From: Nymphaea colorata | Taxonomy: Eukaryota > Streptophyta > Magnoliopsida > Nymphaeales > Nymphaeaceae | Assembly (NCBI RefSeq): GCF_008831285.2 | Contig: NC_045145.1 | Location: 13,966,040-14,030,039 of the forward strand | Direction of reading: 5' to 3' | Length of the DNA stretch: 64,000 nucleotides | Shown: piece by piece, positions 49,881 through 60,599 of the stretch | Numbering within the stretch: the stretch's first letter is position 1 | How the letters are laid out: every line of letters starts with the position of its first letter | Program-made: the position numbers and the translations under genes | Notes under the pieces: model-generated | Databases searched by the model: none | The model's input: the letters and a program-made list of their open reading frames with translations, nothing else | What the model was told of the DNA's origin: nothing

Positions 49881-52800
49881 TCACGGTGTACCGCTGGGCG
49901 ACTTGTCTGTCGTGTCTGGGACCTTCCATCTGTCCACTCGATGGTAGGCCTTCTGTGCCTGAAAACAAGTCAAATAAATACTTTAGCCAAAAGAGAGGCA
50001 ACCGACACAAGACGACCAAGTTGCTTTGGTAATTAGGTCTTAATTCCGTTTCAAAGCTCATAAATAGATCCGCCATGAACAACCGTTTCATGCTTGTTTA
50101 CCAAAGGAAGATTGTCTGTGCTGCACATCGCAAAGCTGAGTTATATTTAAATTTAACCAGGTTTGACTTTTCTACCAACATTATTTTCAGAAAGATGTGA
50201 AGTGAAGTGAAGTGTAGGAGATGCGATTTTGAGGGTAAGTACCTCCTTCTCCCAGTCACAGCGGATTGTGATAACTCCGAGAATGAGGGTCTGAACAGCG
50301 GTCCCGCCAATCATACCTCCCCAAATTCCCTGCACCACCACCACCACCAACCAATTACTTAGAGTACTTACATATGCAGAAGGAGGACGTTCAGTAGAGA
50401 AGCTAAATCTACAAACAGAAGTAAATAACTGAAAGAGGAAGGAAATAGCGGGTGATCATAAGGAAGGGCGAAAGCACTGGTTAGCTCAGTGGCACGCCAG
50501 AGTGGAGTCTGACCAAGTCTGGTTGAACTGTGAATTTATCACGCATTGAGTCAGGATAAGAAAGGTCCAAAGAGAAACAGAGAAGAAGAAGACTCACGGA
50601 AACGCCCAGGTGGAAGACCCAGCCTAGAACCGCGCCCACCGGAAGACCGATAATGTAGTAACAGCCCACGTTTATGTACGCCACAGAAGCTTGCCATCCC
50701 GAACCCACCGCTACACCTGATCAGAAAATGACACACCCAACGTAACCCTAGACACAAAGAGTCTCTGTCTCTGTCTCTCTCTTTGATATACATATATATG
50801 TATATATGTCTGTGTGTGTGTGCGTGTGTAAAGAAGAGGGGAGGAGGGAAATTAGGGGAAGTAGATACCAGAGAGAATGGGTTGGACGCTGTTGAGAAGG
50901 ATGGTGAAGGCGAGGAGAACGGCCAATTTGGAGGTGGCGGCGAGGACAACAGCGCTAGAGGTGAAGAGGAGCGCAAACTTGTTGTGAAGAATGACGATGA
51001 GGGCCCAGAAGAAGAGGCCGATGACTGTGGAGGTGATCACCGACACGATGGTGGCGAACCTTGCGCCTTTGCCGTTGCCGGCTCCCAACTCGTTGCTCAC
51101 CCTCACCCTGCAACCATCACCCACCAGCCACCACGTCAATCTCACCCTTCCTTCCTCTACAATTCTATGCACCCCACCCATTAAAGCCCTTTCCCGTCCT
51201 ACCACCCACCACACCCGTAGCCATTAACGAGCTCGTAAAATATTAATATTTATATGGCAAAAGACCATGTGTTTTATTTTTACACCCAAGTTTTTGGACC
51301 CAAAGATGACGTCCATGTGAGTAACTTATCGATAGAATGCAAGCCGCTGGTCACATATTTGCCTATTAAGGGTCAGTCAGCCTAATGTAAGTAAGGGTGC
51401 CTCTCTTTTCCCCTTCGTCTACTGACCAACTCAAGCTACCCTGTAACTTGAAGATTATTTGGGTGGTAAAGAGAATAATGGACGTCCAAATGCTAAAAAG
51501 AAGACGATGAATGCAGAAAACCTTCACAGATAGAGACGGATTCAAAATAATATGGCTACCCATGTGTGGACTACTGTTGAGAAAAAACAATTATCCACTT
51601 ATGTTTGCGAACAACTGTACCACTGGCACAGTTGCACCAAGAATACATTAATTAATATCATTTTTTGAACCGCCGGCATCAATTGTAGTTGGCAAACAAG
51701 TGGTCGCATGGTTGGTGAGTGTTTGTTAATTAGTTAGTACACTAATTACTGTTGCAATCACACACACACACACACGCTCATATATATAGATTATTTTTTT
51801 CATTTTTATTATTGATCACATAGGTGGCTTGGTTTACGTACAACAACTTCCTTGTCAATTGTCTCCCCATACTATCAGCTTCTGTCATTTCACGATATAT
51901 TAATTAGAGCATGTACGGTATTAAGCAAAAACTGTATTTGAAGGTTCATAAACAGAAAAAGACCTTATAATTAGGTTTGAGATATTTTTATGAGTCATTT
52001 TCCTGAATTCTATTTTTTTCTTATAGAGGAGGAGGCCCTCTGGTTTATAGCATTAACATCCTCCGACCTGACTGACCTCCGGTAAGAGAAGGGGGCTTGA
52101 GTCGTCCAACACATGAACCGGTCCCTCTGAAAGTAAATAACGATGTTTAAAACCCATGAAATGCAGTTATTAGTCTCAAACGAGAGGAAAGGGCTCGATG
52201 GTACACGACCATTGTTTCGATTCTGCATTGAAGTCCGGTTTAGCAGACGACCACAGGGATTCATTTGAACGAGAGCAATATTTATATAATTCTGAAATTT
52301 AAAAACAAAAAACATTAATATATTTAAAAAATAAAAGGAAAATAGCATATGAACGTGGTGCCCTTATATCTATTAGTGAATCAAATCGACCTGCGATTGA
52401 CTCTCAGACCATTGGTATCGAATTAAAGCTCTTTATTTGGGCCTTCCACTTTATTTGGGCTTTCTTTGGCCTTTACGCCGACTCAAATGGGCTACCATTT
52501 TCTCCACCACCATACTATGACTGGTCGGCGGACTGTAAGGTATTCCTATGGTTGGACGTCGTCCCTTCTTTTCTCAGTTGGATTTATGGGACATCCGGGG
52601 CCAGAGACTGCTCTAGAATTTTAATGCCATGCACGTGAACAATTTATAGTGGGCATCATGTACTGACCAAAATTGAGTTCTAACTTCTAAGAATTACGGT
52701 TTTGGATTTCGATATTCTTTGTCCTGTAATAAATCACTCTTTATAATATGTTTTGACCGTGCCATTTATATCCCTAAACCTTGAGTACCGCAGATAGCTA

Positions 52801-54510
52801 GAGTATACATGAGTCAGGGACGTTTGAATAATTCAAATTCAAAATTCATGCGTCTGATATGGATTTAATGTGGCAAAAGATTAATAGTAAAATCTATGGC
52901 TCGTCAAACTTAGGTCAGAAATAAGATCCCCACTTGAAATCCGGTTCATCCTATTGGCTAGAGCCCATGTGATATGTATCTACAGAGCGATTTGGAGAAC
53001 AGACCGCCTGATCTCATTGATAAGAGAGGGGCCGCCCACATTCAATTAACGCTTACTTCACTCGAGTCGAGAACGGGCACATCAAGTGTTCAAGAAGGGC
53101 TTCCTTTTCAAGGTTTCTAGCTATTATGCTTTCCTGCAAGTCCGAACACACTTGCCAGAAAACAAAATAAATGAATGAGGGCCAGTAAGGGAAAACGTAC
53201 CCGGTTCCAGCAAAGAAGGCAAGTGGAATCATCATTTCCCACCCGTTTATATTCATGCTAATGACAAAACCATCAGTAAATTAGGCTACAGCGAAATCAG
53301 CACCTCCCAATGAATGTAGAAAATTGATGCACGTAATTAGATGAGGTGGTGGTTTTTATTACCATACAGAAAGTGCATCCAGGGCAATCTCTGCGTCGCT
53401 CAAGTTTCCCGTCAGGATTACCAAAATCCTGTAATACCAATTCTCCAAACTGCGACATTCGTGAAACACAATTAGAAAGTAAAATAAGAACCGACACTAG
53501 AAGAAAGAAAAAGGAAGAAGATGAAGAAAGAAGAGAAGAAAGCAGACCATAGCATAACTCCCGAAGCTATGGAAAGCTTTGTGAATTCCCAAAGACCCAT
53601 TAATCCCTGCCATGACAGGCCGGTCCACGTCTCAGGACAGCCGCCGCAGACGGTGTAAAGAAGCTGGCAGATAGGTGGCACCCACCAGCCGATGTTGAGC
53701 GCCACGGCCGCACCGACGAGGCCGAAGCCGAAGTAAGAAACGAGAAGCCAGCTCAAGAAGACGTGTATCAGCAGCGTGGTTCCTGCGATCCAGGCGATGA
53801 TCACGTTCTTCAGCTGGCATTGAAGGAACCGCTGCGTCGGGAATGATAAGACGAAGCTGAACTGCAGAGGTATGAGCAACCGCGTGATCCATCCGGCGAG
53901 TTCGGCGATCTCGTCCGTCTCGCCGACCAGTTTGAGGATGGGAGTGGCCAGAATGTAGGTGGGCAGCAGAAGGAGAGCGCACAAGAACATGACGCCGAAG
54001 GATCGCTGCATATAAATCCCCAGCATGGGGTACTCTCTGGCGCCGTATGCTTGGCCGCACAGCGTCTCCATAGCGCTAGCCATGCCGAACTGCACATGCC
54101 CATGAGATGGAGAACAATACCTTAAGAATTGTGTCATTCCACATGCAGGGAAGTAATTGTTGTGGAGATAGAGTGGGAGGGGAGAAGAAGTGCACCAAGA
54201 AGCCGTAGTTGAATCCAACGACGACGGTGATGGCTATGGAGATGGCGGCGAGCTCGAGGTCGCCGAGATGACCGACGAAAGCCTGAGTGACGACGTTCAT
54301 CCCGTAGATGGAGGTCCGGGTGAAGATGGCGGGACCGACTATCCTCCATAGCTTCTTCGATTCGATCCACGTCCGTTGGAGCAGCGGCGCTTCTTCTGGT
54401 TCCTCTGCTGGATGGTGGAGGTGATTTTGCTGCTGTGCCGGTGGGCGGAGGCTGCCATTGACGCGAGGGCCTTGCTCCAGTAGAGGAGTCCTCGGCTCTT
54501 CTTCCGCCAT
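49881..54510 (-). CDS. MATE efflux transporter (DETOXIFICATION/DTX family)
   Basis: An H+- or Na+-coupled antiporter of the MATE family that exports secondary metabolites or xenobiotics across the plasma or vacuolar membrane. Exons on the minus strand are 54196-54510, 53548-54089, 53363-53449, 53201-53257, 50869-51107, 50598-50716, 50243-50329 and 49881-49958. All are GT/AG and in phase, giving 507 aa, the usual length. After about 50 hydrophilic residues come two MatE halves with roughly 12 membrane segments. Motifs are [105 protein letters not shown] and CDWEKEAQKA. The pattern resembles the Arabidopsis DTX27-DTX33 group, but substrate and membrane are not predictable. Intron 4 is about 2.1 kb. 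A (GA)n tract lies just upstream of the start. Confidence 0.94.
51108..53200 (-). other. Large intron 4 of the MATE gene
   Basis: This 2.1-kb stretch separates the MATE exon ending in FFAGTG from the one starting [10 protein letters not shown]. It contains AT-rich DNA and CA/TA microsatellites (51760-51790) and no recognisable gene or element. Confidence 0.85.
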
Positions 54511-54571
54511 ATGCCACTATGACATCCAGAACTTGCCTATCGGTGTTAGGAGGGAGCGTCGGTTAGGGACA

Positions 54572-54574
<3 letters not shown>

Positions 54575-54609
<35 letters not shown>
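54575..54609. repeat. (GA)n microsatellite in the MATE leader
   Basis: About 17 GA units (CT on the transcribed strand) lie 65-100 bases upstream of the MATE start codon, a common position for CT-rich plant leaders. Confidence 0.95.
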
Positions 54610-54612
<3 letters not shown>

Positions 54613-54636
54613 TGGGTGCTTCCGGATACCCCCGGC

Positions 54637-54645
54637 GATAAATAC
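54637..54645 (-). promoter_or_regulatory. Possible TATA element of the MATE gene
   Basis: On the minus strand gtatttatc lies about 130 bases upstream of the start codon and just upstream of the CT-rich leader. The position is plausible but the match is weak. Confidence 0.25.
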
Positions 54646-54659
54646 ATCCCACCTTATCT

Positions 54660-56720
54660 GAAGTTGCTTTTCTTGAAAGAAAGAAATAGATGTGTATTGT
54701 GTACACGCATTCTTTTCAAAGCCAAAAAATAATGAATGTTGTCAATATTTATTGTATCCTGGATCGTATTATCCCTTGATTGGATGGATTATAAGGAATG
54801 TGTGGGCCAAAATTAATCAGTTCCGACGCAATTAGGCGGTCAATGATGTCTGGTTCCGATGTCGCTGCCGGAAAGATGAAAAATGCTACGTGGGGCCCTT
54901 ATAAGGCTACAGACTTTAGTGGTCGACCCTGTTCATCTACAACGCTGTCTGACTCAATAATCATTGGTTCGGTGAAGTTTTAAAGAGAAGGTACTTTTTA
55001 CTTTTACTTACTTCCTGATAAGAGCGCTCTCGATATAGTAGCCCCTTAAAAAAAAAAAAAAAAACACTGGAGATCTTTCTTTCTCCCTTCTTTTTCTTTT
55101 AATAATATTGTCATTTTCATATTTCAATAAAAAGTCCAATGTTTAAAGTTTAGAAAAATAACACTCACTAAATTAAACCGGCTAGCTTGATATATATAAA
55201 GCTTTAATTTGTAATTTAAAGTGAACGGAAAGAAATCCTATCACCCACTCTGTCCTGCACGCACAACCTACGTTGTCTTAACCCTCATGATTAAGTTGTT
55301 GATGTAAATTAGAAAAGAGAGAATGAATTCCATTCCGCGTTGATGCATTTGATTCTCACTACTGAAGGCAAGGACTGGTAATTACCCTTGGGAAAAATTA
55401 TAGAAACTCAGATGCACCGAACTTTGTTGTTGACAAACGAAACCTTTCAAGAAATTTCTAAAAAAAAACATTAATTTTTCAAATAAATGACAAAACTTTA
55501 AAGACAATAACTATCTTTATTGTTGGCAAGAGAAACAGTAGTTTGTTATGTTTGGAGGTCCTTTTATAATCATTTATACCAAAAATAATGGTCTTAATGA
55601 GTAAACAGTTGTCTCCAGTCAAACAACAAGGTAAGGTTTTGGGAGTTGGCACTGGGTACCCAGCCTGATGGGCCCCAGTTCCAACACTAAAAACCAGTCT
55701 AAGGCCCATAACGTTTCGCTAAAGTCAATCGGTCGGATATGTTTTTATATATTATTTTTATTTTAATAATGATATCTATTTTATTATTAAAACTTTTTAT
55801 TTTATATTTAAAAAATATTTTTTATTGTAACTAGGTCAGGCTGGGCCACACCCAGCCCGTCTCGTGTTGGCCAAACCCAAGTTCAGGTTTTGGGTGCCCG
55901 ACTCTTGTCGGGTCGGGCCGAGCCAGCCTGATGGCCAGGCCTAACTCCATCATGTGACCCAAATTACGCACAAAGTTTAGCATCTACTTTTTAAATTGTA
56001 TAAGTCCAACCATTTATTATTTACTGAAATAATATATAGGCGCCTCTTGATAAACGTATTCCTCCACTTCTTAAAAGCCCTACGCGAACAAATGATTTAT
56101 AAAAGGTACCAGAAATTTTTATTTTGGAGTTTTTCCTTTTTGAACTTTAGGCTTTCTTGATTCAAAACATGCTTCTCAGTTTTCAGTTCGACTGCCAAAA
56201 GAAGTTTATAATGAAGTCATAACATTTGAAATCGGTTAAAATGCATGTCTTTCTTGTGTGGTGCCTTTAATTGTAAAGGTACTTTTCATTTTCATAGACA
56301 ACTTTACTGTAGCTTATTTTTTCCATGAAAAATACAAAAACCCACTCAAATTTTTGACAAATAACTAATTATTGCTTAATTTTTAGGGTTCAACAAATAG
56401 GGTGTTCAATTTTTAAAAAATTTCTAAAGGACTGCATGGAACAAATAGGGTGGATGAGTAATTTACACCCACCTCTGCGTGCCCAAAACAAATAACCACC
56501 TCAGTGTTCGCTGACATGAAAAAGTGAAAATGCACCGGAGAAATTTTTATTTAGTGGGGGAAGGCTTTAATTGCAATCCTAAAGGAGGTCTTGAATTGGT
56601 TCAGCTATCTCAGGGTATTCTAGTTTAAAATTCAATTCAACAAGTTAATGAGACAACTATAAGCCAACCCGCTGCCTGTCGAAAAAGGACATGTCAAATG
56701 TCAAAGCAAAGAAACAGAGG
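54660..56720. other. Intergenic, no gene recognised
   Basis: AT-rich DNA with poly-A (55048-55065). It holds the second copy of a GC/AT repeat at 55700-55945, listed separately. Confidence 0.5.
55700..55945. repeat. Dispersed repeat, copy B
   Basis: An AT core with taatgatatctattttatta is followed by a GC-rich part containing gtcaggctgggcc and gtcgggtcgggccgag. It is similar in build to 43620-43880, with the GC part on the opposite side. Confidence 0.35.
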
Positions 56721-58053
56721 TCCAACAACAGGGCTCAGCCTAAGCCCGATGGATAAGGCAACCAACGTCACGTCACGTCATTTTGACAAGCAAAGCCCAC
56801 AAAGCACTCTCCACAAGAGGGCTTTGCTCTGACCTGAATCACTTCACTCAAATGGTCAAGAAGGGCCGGGGCCTCTCTTTCTATCTGACAGGACAAATCC
56901 AATAGGAAGTTTGGGGAGACAGGTGCAGTAGAGAGGTCCCCCACTTCGATTCCCGTCCCATTAGCATCTCCAATTCGAGAGAAGGGATGAGTCCTCAAGG
57001 TCTTTTCGGTCCTCCGCCATTTTGTTGTGGACCTACTGACCGACCAGCTGCGGAGCTCACCCTTTTGTTTGGTGGTGCACTTGTATGTCATTAATACTCA
57101 CTTGATCTTATAGAAATGTCAGGACTCTGTTTTAAAGGTCTAATTAGTCATGACCTTTCAAGAAGGTCAAGTAAGTACTAATGACATTTTGTTGTAGAGG
57201 AAGCTTCTAGGACGAGTTGCTTCTCCCCTTCGCCACTCTCTCCTCTTTGGCTCCAAAAGCTCTTCGAGCTTTCGGGTGAGCTTACGCGGACTCTCCGCCT
57301 CTTTGATTGGTAGGAGGGCGCCCTACTTAAGCGTCTGTTTGCATAGGTTCGTGCACTGATTTAAGTTCAATAATACCAGGGGTGAGTACATCGAACCCAT
57401 ATTCCGTCTGACCATGAGCGGACTGTATAGCACTCGCAACGTTGAAAGGATGCATTAGGGAACGAGCAAAGTGAAGAATGACGTCAAGGAACTGGTCTGA
57501 TGGTCGGGCGCATTTATCCAAATCCTCCACTGCATCCAGGATCACAAGTGGAACGCTAAGCCCAAAGCAAGGGCCTTTCACTCGTTTTTTGGAAGAAAAA
57601 GAAGGCGCGGCCGTTCGGTCGCCTATGATACGAGGGCCAATGGGTCAAAAATTGGTTTGTGCCGCAGGTGTGGAACGATCTACTCTACACAGGTGTGGGC
57701 TTCATCCTTTTTTTCCAAGAGGTCGAAGGTTGCTAATTTTTCATAATGAGTCCTGACCTTTTTGGATCCTGACTTTTTCATAATGAGTCCTGACCTTTAA
57801 AGAAAATCCTCACATTTCCATCACCTTTCCATGAATTTTTGTATGGTCAGCACCAGCGAAGCGTGAGGGCTTTGCTCGCTGGTTGCTCGTGACGCACGGA
57901 TAGCTGATAGAGTTCACCCTTGCGGACTTTTTCATGAAAAGTGATGGAAAGGTTATGGAAAGGTCAGGACTTTCTTTATCTTCTCGGTCATATAATCTCT
58001 CAGAGGCATCCTCCTTCCTTGGCCAGGGAAGCTACACCCGAAGGGTAAGCATC

Positions 58054-58200
58054 ATGAACTTCTATTCCACTTTGGCCAATATGAGTTCACCTGGTATTAA
58101 GAACTTTATTAGGGAATTTCCCATCTTAGTAGGAGCTTTCCAAAGAAATAGATTACTAGCCACATTAGCATCTTTTTGGTTGATTTTAGGCACGGCGTAA
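58054..58200 (+). pseudogene. nad4: Mitochondrial nad4 fragment (NADH dehydrogenase subunit 4)
   Basis: One frame reads FYSTLANMSSPG, then FIREFPILVGAFQRN and LLATLASFWLILGTA, matching a conserved transmembrane stretch of plant mitochondrial NAD4, part of respiratory complex I. Similarity starts at about FYSTLANMS and stops abruptly at a stop codon at 58198-58200, so only about 48 codons of a roughly 495-residue protein are present. It cannot be functional here. Several residues differ from the conserved sequence, which suggests decay after transfer. Two leucine positions appear as TCA and CCC codons, the form expected before C-to-U editing. Confidence 0.75.
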
Positions 58201-60237
58201 CATGACTGTTCTAGGCTGTCAAGTTACGGCTTCGGAACTTGACTCCAGAGGGCCACCCACCTTGCAATGGTGATGGTCCGTAGGACCGTGAACGGATTCG
58301 CCTCTGGCCTCTAGGCATGTCGGAACCGCATGAGTTCATCGGGGTGGAGCACGGTCCGCGAAAATCGGCTCTACTTCTGGTACTGTCAACTGATGAGAAA
58401 GAGCCATCTCGCTACCATTTGAGTCAGAATCCAAATAGGTCAGGACTCTTTTGAAAGGTCAGGACTCATTACTCTCCCTTTCTGTAGAAGGCTGAATCAA
58501 GACTCGCGTTCACACCTTTGGAAAAGTGACGAAAACTTTTGAATGTCTATTTTTTTTTTTATAGAAGGGGAGGGGGCAGTTCGCCTTTGGAAACTCCTTT
58601 GTCATTGACAAAGTCAAAAAGACAAAAAACAAAAGAAAAGCCAAGGACAATGGCGAAGCTTCTAGAATGCCGAGAGACTCTTTGAGTAAGCGAAGCTTCT
58701 AGCAAAGCAAAGTAGACTCAAAGGGGGGTTTATTGTCTTAAGCTTCTTCTGTTGTGATAGTCGTCAGGCATGATGGGTTGAATGCCGACCACTACGCTAG
58801 TGCAATGGCTTAGAAAGCGAGCTTCCTAAGAGCAGTGAGTTTCGTAGACTCTTGTAGGCTCGTGTAGACGATCACTCTACGCTCGTTTGGATCCTGACTT
58901 TTCCATAATGAGTCATGACCTTTAAAGAAAATCTTGACCTTTCCATCATTTCTATAATCTCATTTCCTGAAGAAGCACTAATGCCAACTATCAGATTGAA
59001 AACCATTTCCGTCAGTGCTTCGCTTTGCGAGTTCCCTTCTTTCAGAAAGCACTCCTTTCAATCTGATCTTGAAGGTCCTTCTGAATGGAATGCAGGAATG
59101 AGCAATAGTAGGATTGTTGGAAGCTCCGCTCACGTCCGAACAGGTCTTGAGCGCCTCGCCTTCCAACGGACTTGCTGCAGCGATTCCAATATCATTCCAT
59201 AGCAAACGAGAAAGAAGGGTTCCATTGGGGGTGGGACCTTTCATTATGCTGGCATAATGAAGGCTGGAACGTGGGAATTCGAGGTCTCATGAACTACTAC
59301 ATTCGTCTTGTTCGTGGACAAATGATTTCCGGTCAGGCCTATGGATGAACTGAACGCACTGTATTTTCGATAGCCCAGGAGGACGACATCCTTCCACCAT
59401 GCGATTAAGTTGTCCAAGCCCTTCCTTTATCCCTTCATGCCTTGCAATTAGTCCTGCTTTTAATAAGATCAAGTGAGTTAGTCCTGACCTTTTTGGATCC
59501 TGACTTTTCTATAATGAATCTTGACTCTTAAAACAGAGTCCTGACCTTTCTATAAGGTCAAATGAGTACTAATGGCATATAATTGCAATGAGTCTTGACC
59601 TTTCAAAAGAGTCCTGACTTTTTTGGATCCTGACTTTTCCATAATAAGTTCTGACCTTTAAAGAAAGTCCTGACCTTTCCATCATATTTTCATCATTGTC
59701 TTTCCATGAGTTTGTGAGCTTATGGAAAGGTTATGGAAAAGCTTGACCCATAGACGCTTCTCCAGCTCTCGCAAAAATGGTATGGGAGTCGTCATCGGAG
59801 GGACTTCCCGAATGACTGTACCAGGAAATTCTACCGTACTCCATGCAGCTATGGGTGCTAGTTCAGGATAAGCCCATGATCTTGTATACAACATCCACAC
59901 CAGTTTCCCTTGGGGCTTGATTGGCTCAAGAAGACGACAATCAACATGAAAGAGTGGTCTATTGCCTAAGCCGAGTGCTCACTGGACCCGAGCTACGGTA
60001 CCCTCCAGTCGATCGAATGTGCCTCTCTCTGTTTGATGCAAAAAAAAAGCTACGCCAAATGGGTTGACAAGTCAAGCTTATTGGAAAGTTCGATCATAAA
60101 CTTTTCAAGTGAATACTAATGGCATTTTGTTGTATAGTGAGTACTAATGACATTTTGTTGTCAAGTGAGTACTAATGGCATTTCATTGCAATTAGTCATG
60201 ACCTTTTTGGATCCTGACTTTTCTATGAAGCAAGAGC

Positions 60238-60360
60238 AACATGCGACGGGCAATACAAAAGATTTTAAGAGAGGTTTTGCACACAAGGATGGAGGTGTCT
60301 GTTGATGATCTAGTCGTTCAGTCTAGAAAGCGGCAAGATCATTTCGACCATCTTCGAAAA
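60238..60360 (+). pseudogene. Ty3-gypsy reverse transcriptase fragment
   Basis: The frame reads NMRRAIQKILREVLHTRMEV followed by SVDDLVVQSRKRQDHFDHLR, the thumb-side segment around the catalytic YVDD of Ty3-gypsy RT, with the tyrosine replaced by serine. Only about 41 codons are present, bounded on both sides by the short dispersed repeats. Fragments of gypsy elements are common in plant mitochondrial DNA, so it may have arrived with the insert. Confidence 0.75.
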
Positions 60361-60599
60361 GTCAGGATCCAAAAAGGTGAGGACTAATTGCAATTCAATG
60401 CAGTATTAATGGCATTTTGTTGTCGAGTGAGTACTAATGGCATTTCATTGCAATTAGTCCTGACCTTTTTGGATCCCGACTTTTCCCACGAGATGCTCTT
60501 TTCCCACCACCCCCTTTCTTTTTCATATTTAGACTGGTTTGCCCTTAAGCAGTTGATCTTTGAATGAGTTTCTGATTGGTTAAGGGAGGCCTTTTCCGC

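Larger units (their letters stand above)
56720..60590. mobile_element. Organelle-like insert with many short dispersed repeats (probable NUMT)
   Basis: This 3.9-kb block differs from its flanks: higher GC, no AT-rich microsatellites, and two short repeat families mixed with unrelated pieces. Family 1 is built on ggatcctgacttttc and gtcctgacctttaaag, at about 57746-57830, 58885-58945, 59480-59700, 60192-60235 and 60455-60490, and inverted at about 57940-57975, 58437-58470 and 60355-60385. Family 2 is built on gagtactaatggcatttt, at about 57175, 59563, 60110-60180 (three tandem copies) and 60410-60460. A nad4 fragment (58054-58197) ties the block to mitochondrial DNA. Several 60-110-codon frames (56768-57091, 57327-57581, 58915-59202, 59682-59900) are open but unrecognised. 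The edges are approximate. Confidence 0.6.

Noticed and set aside
53632..54103. Arg- and Ser-rich minus-strand frames
   Set aside because: Alternative frames of MATE exon 2, whose true frame has clear family motifs.
59477..60490. Regularly repeated short motifs resembling a CRISPR or satellite array
   Set aside because: Repeat spacing is irregular, the units are mutated and occur in both orientations, and the host is a plant. They are dispersed repeats.
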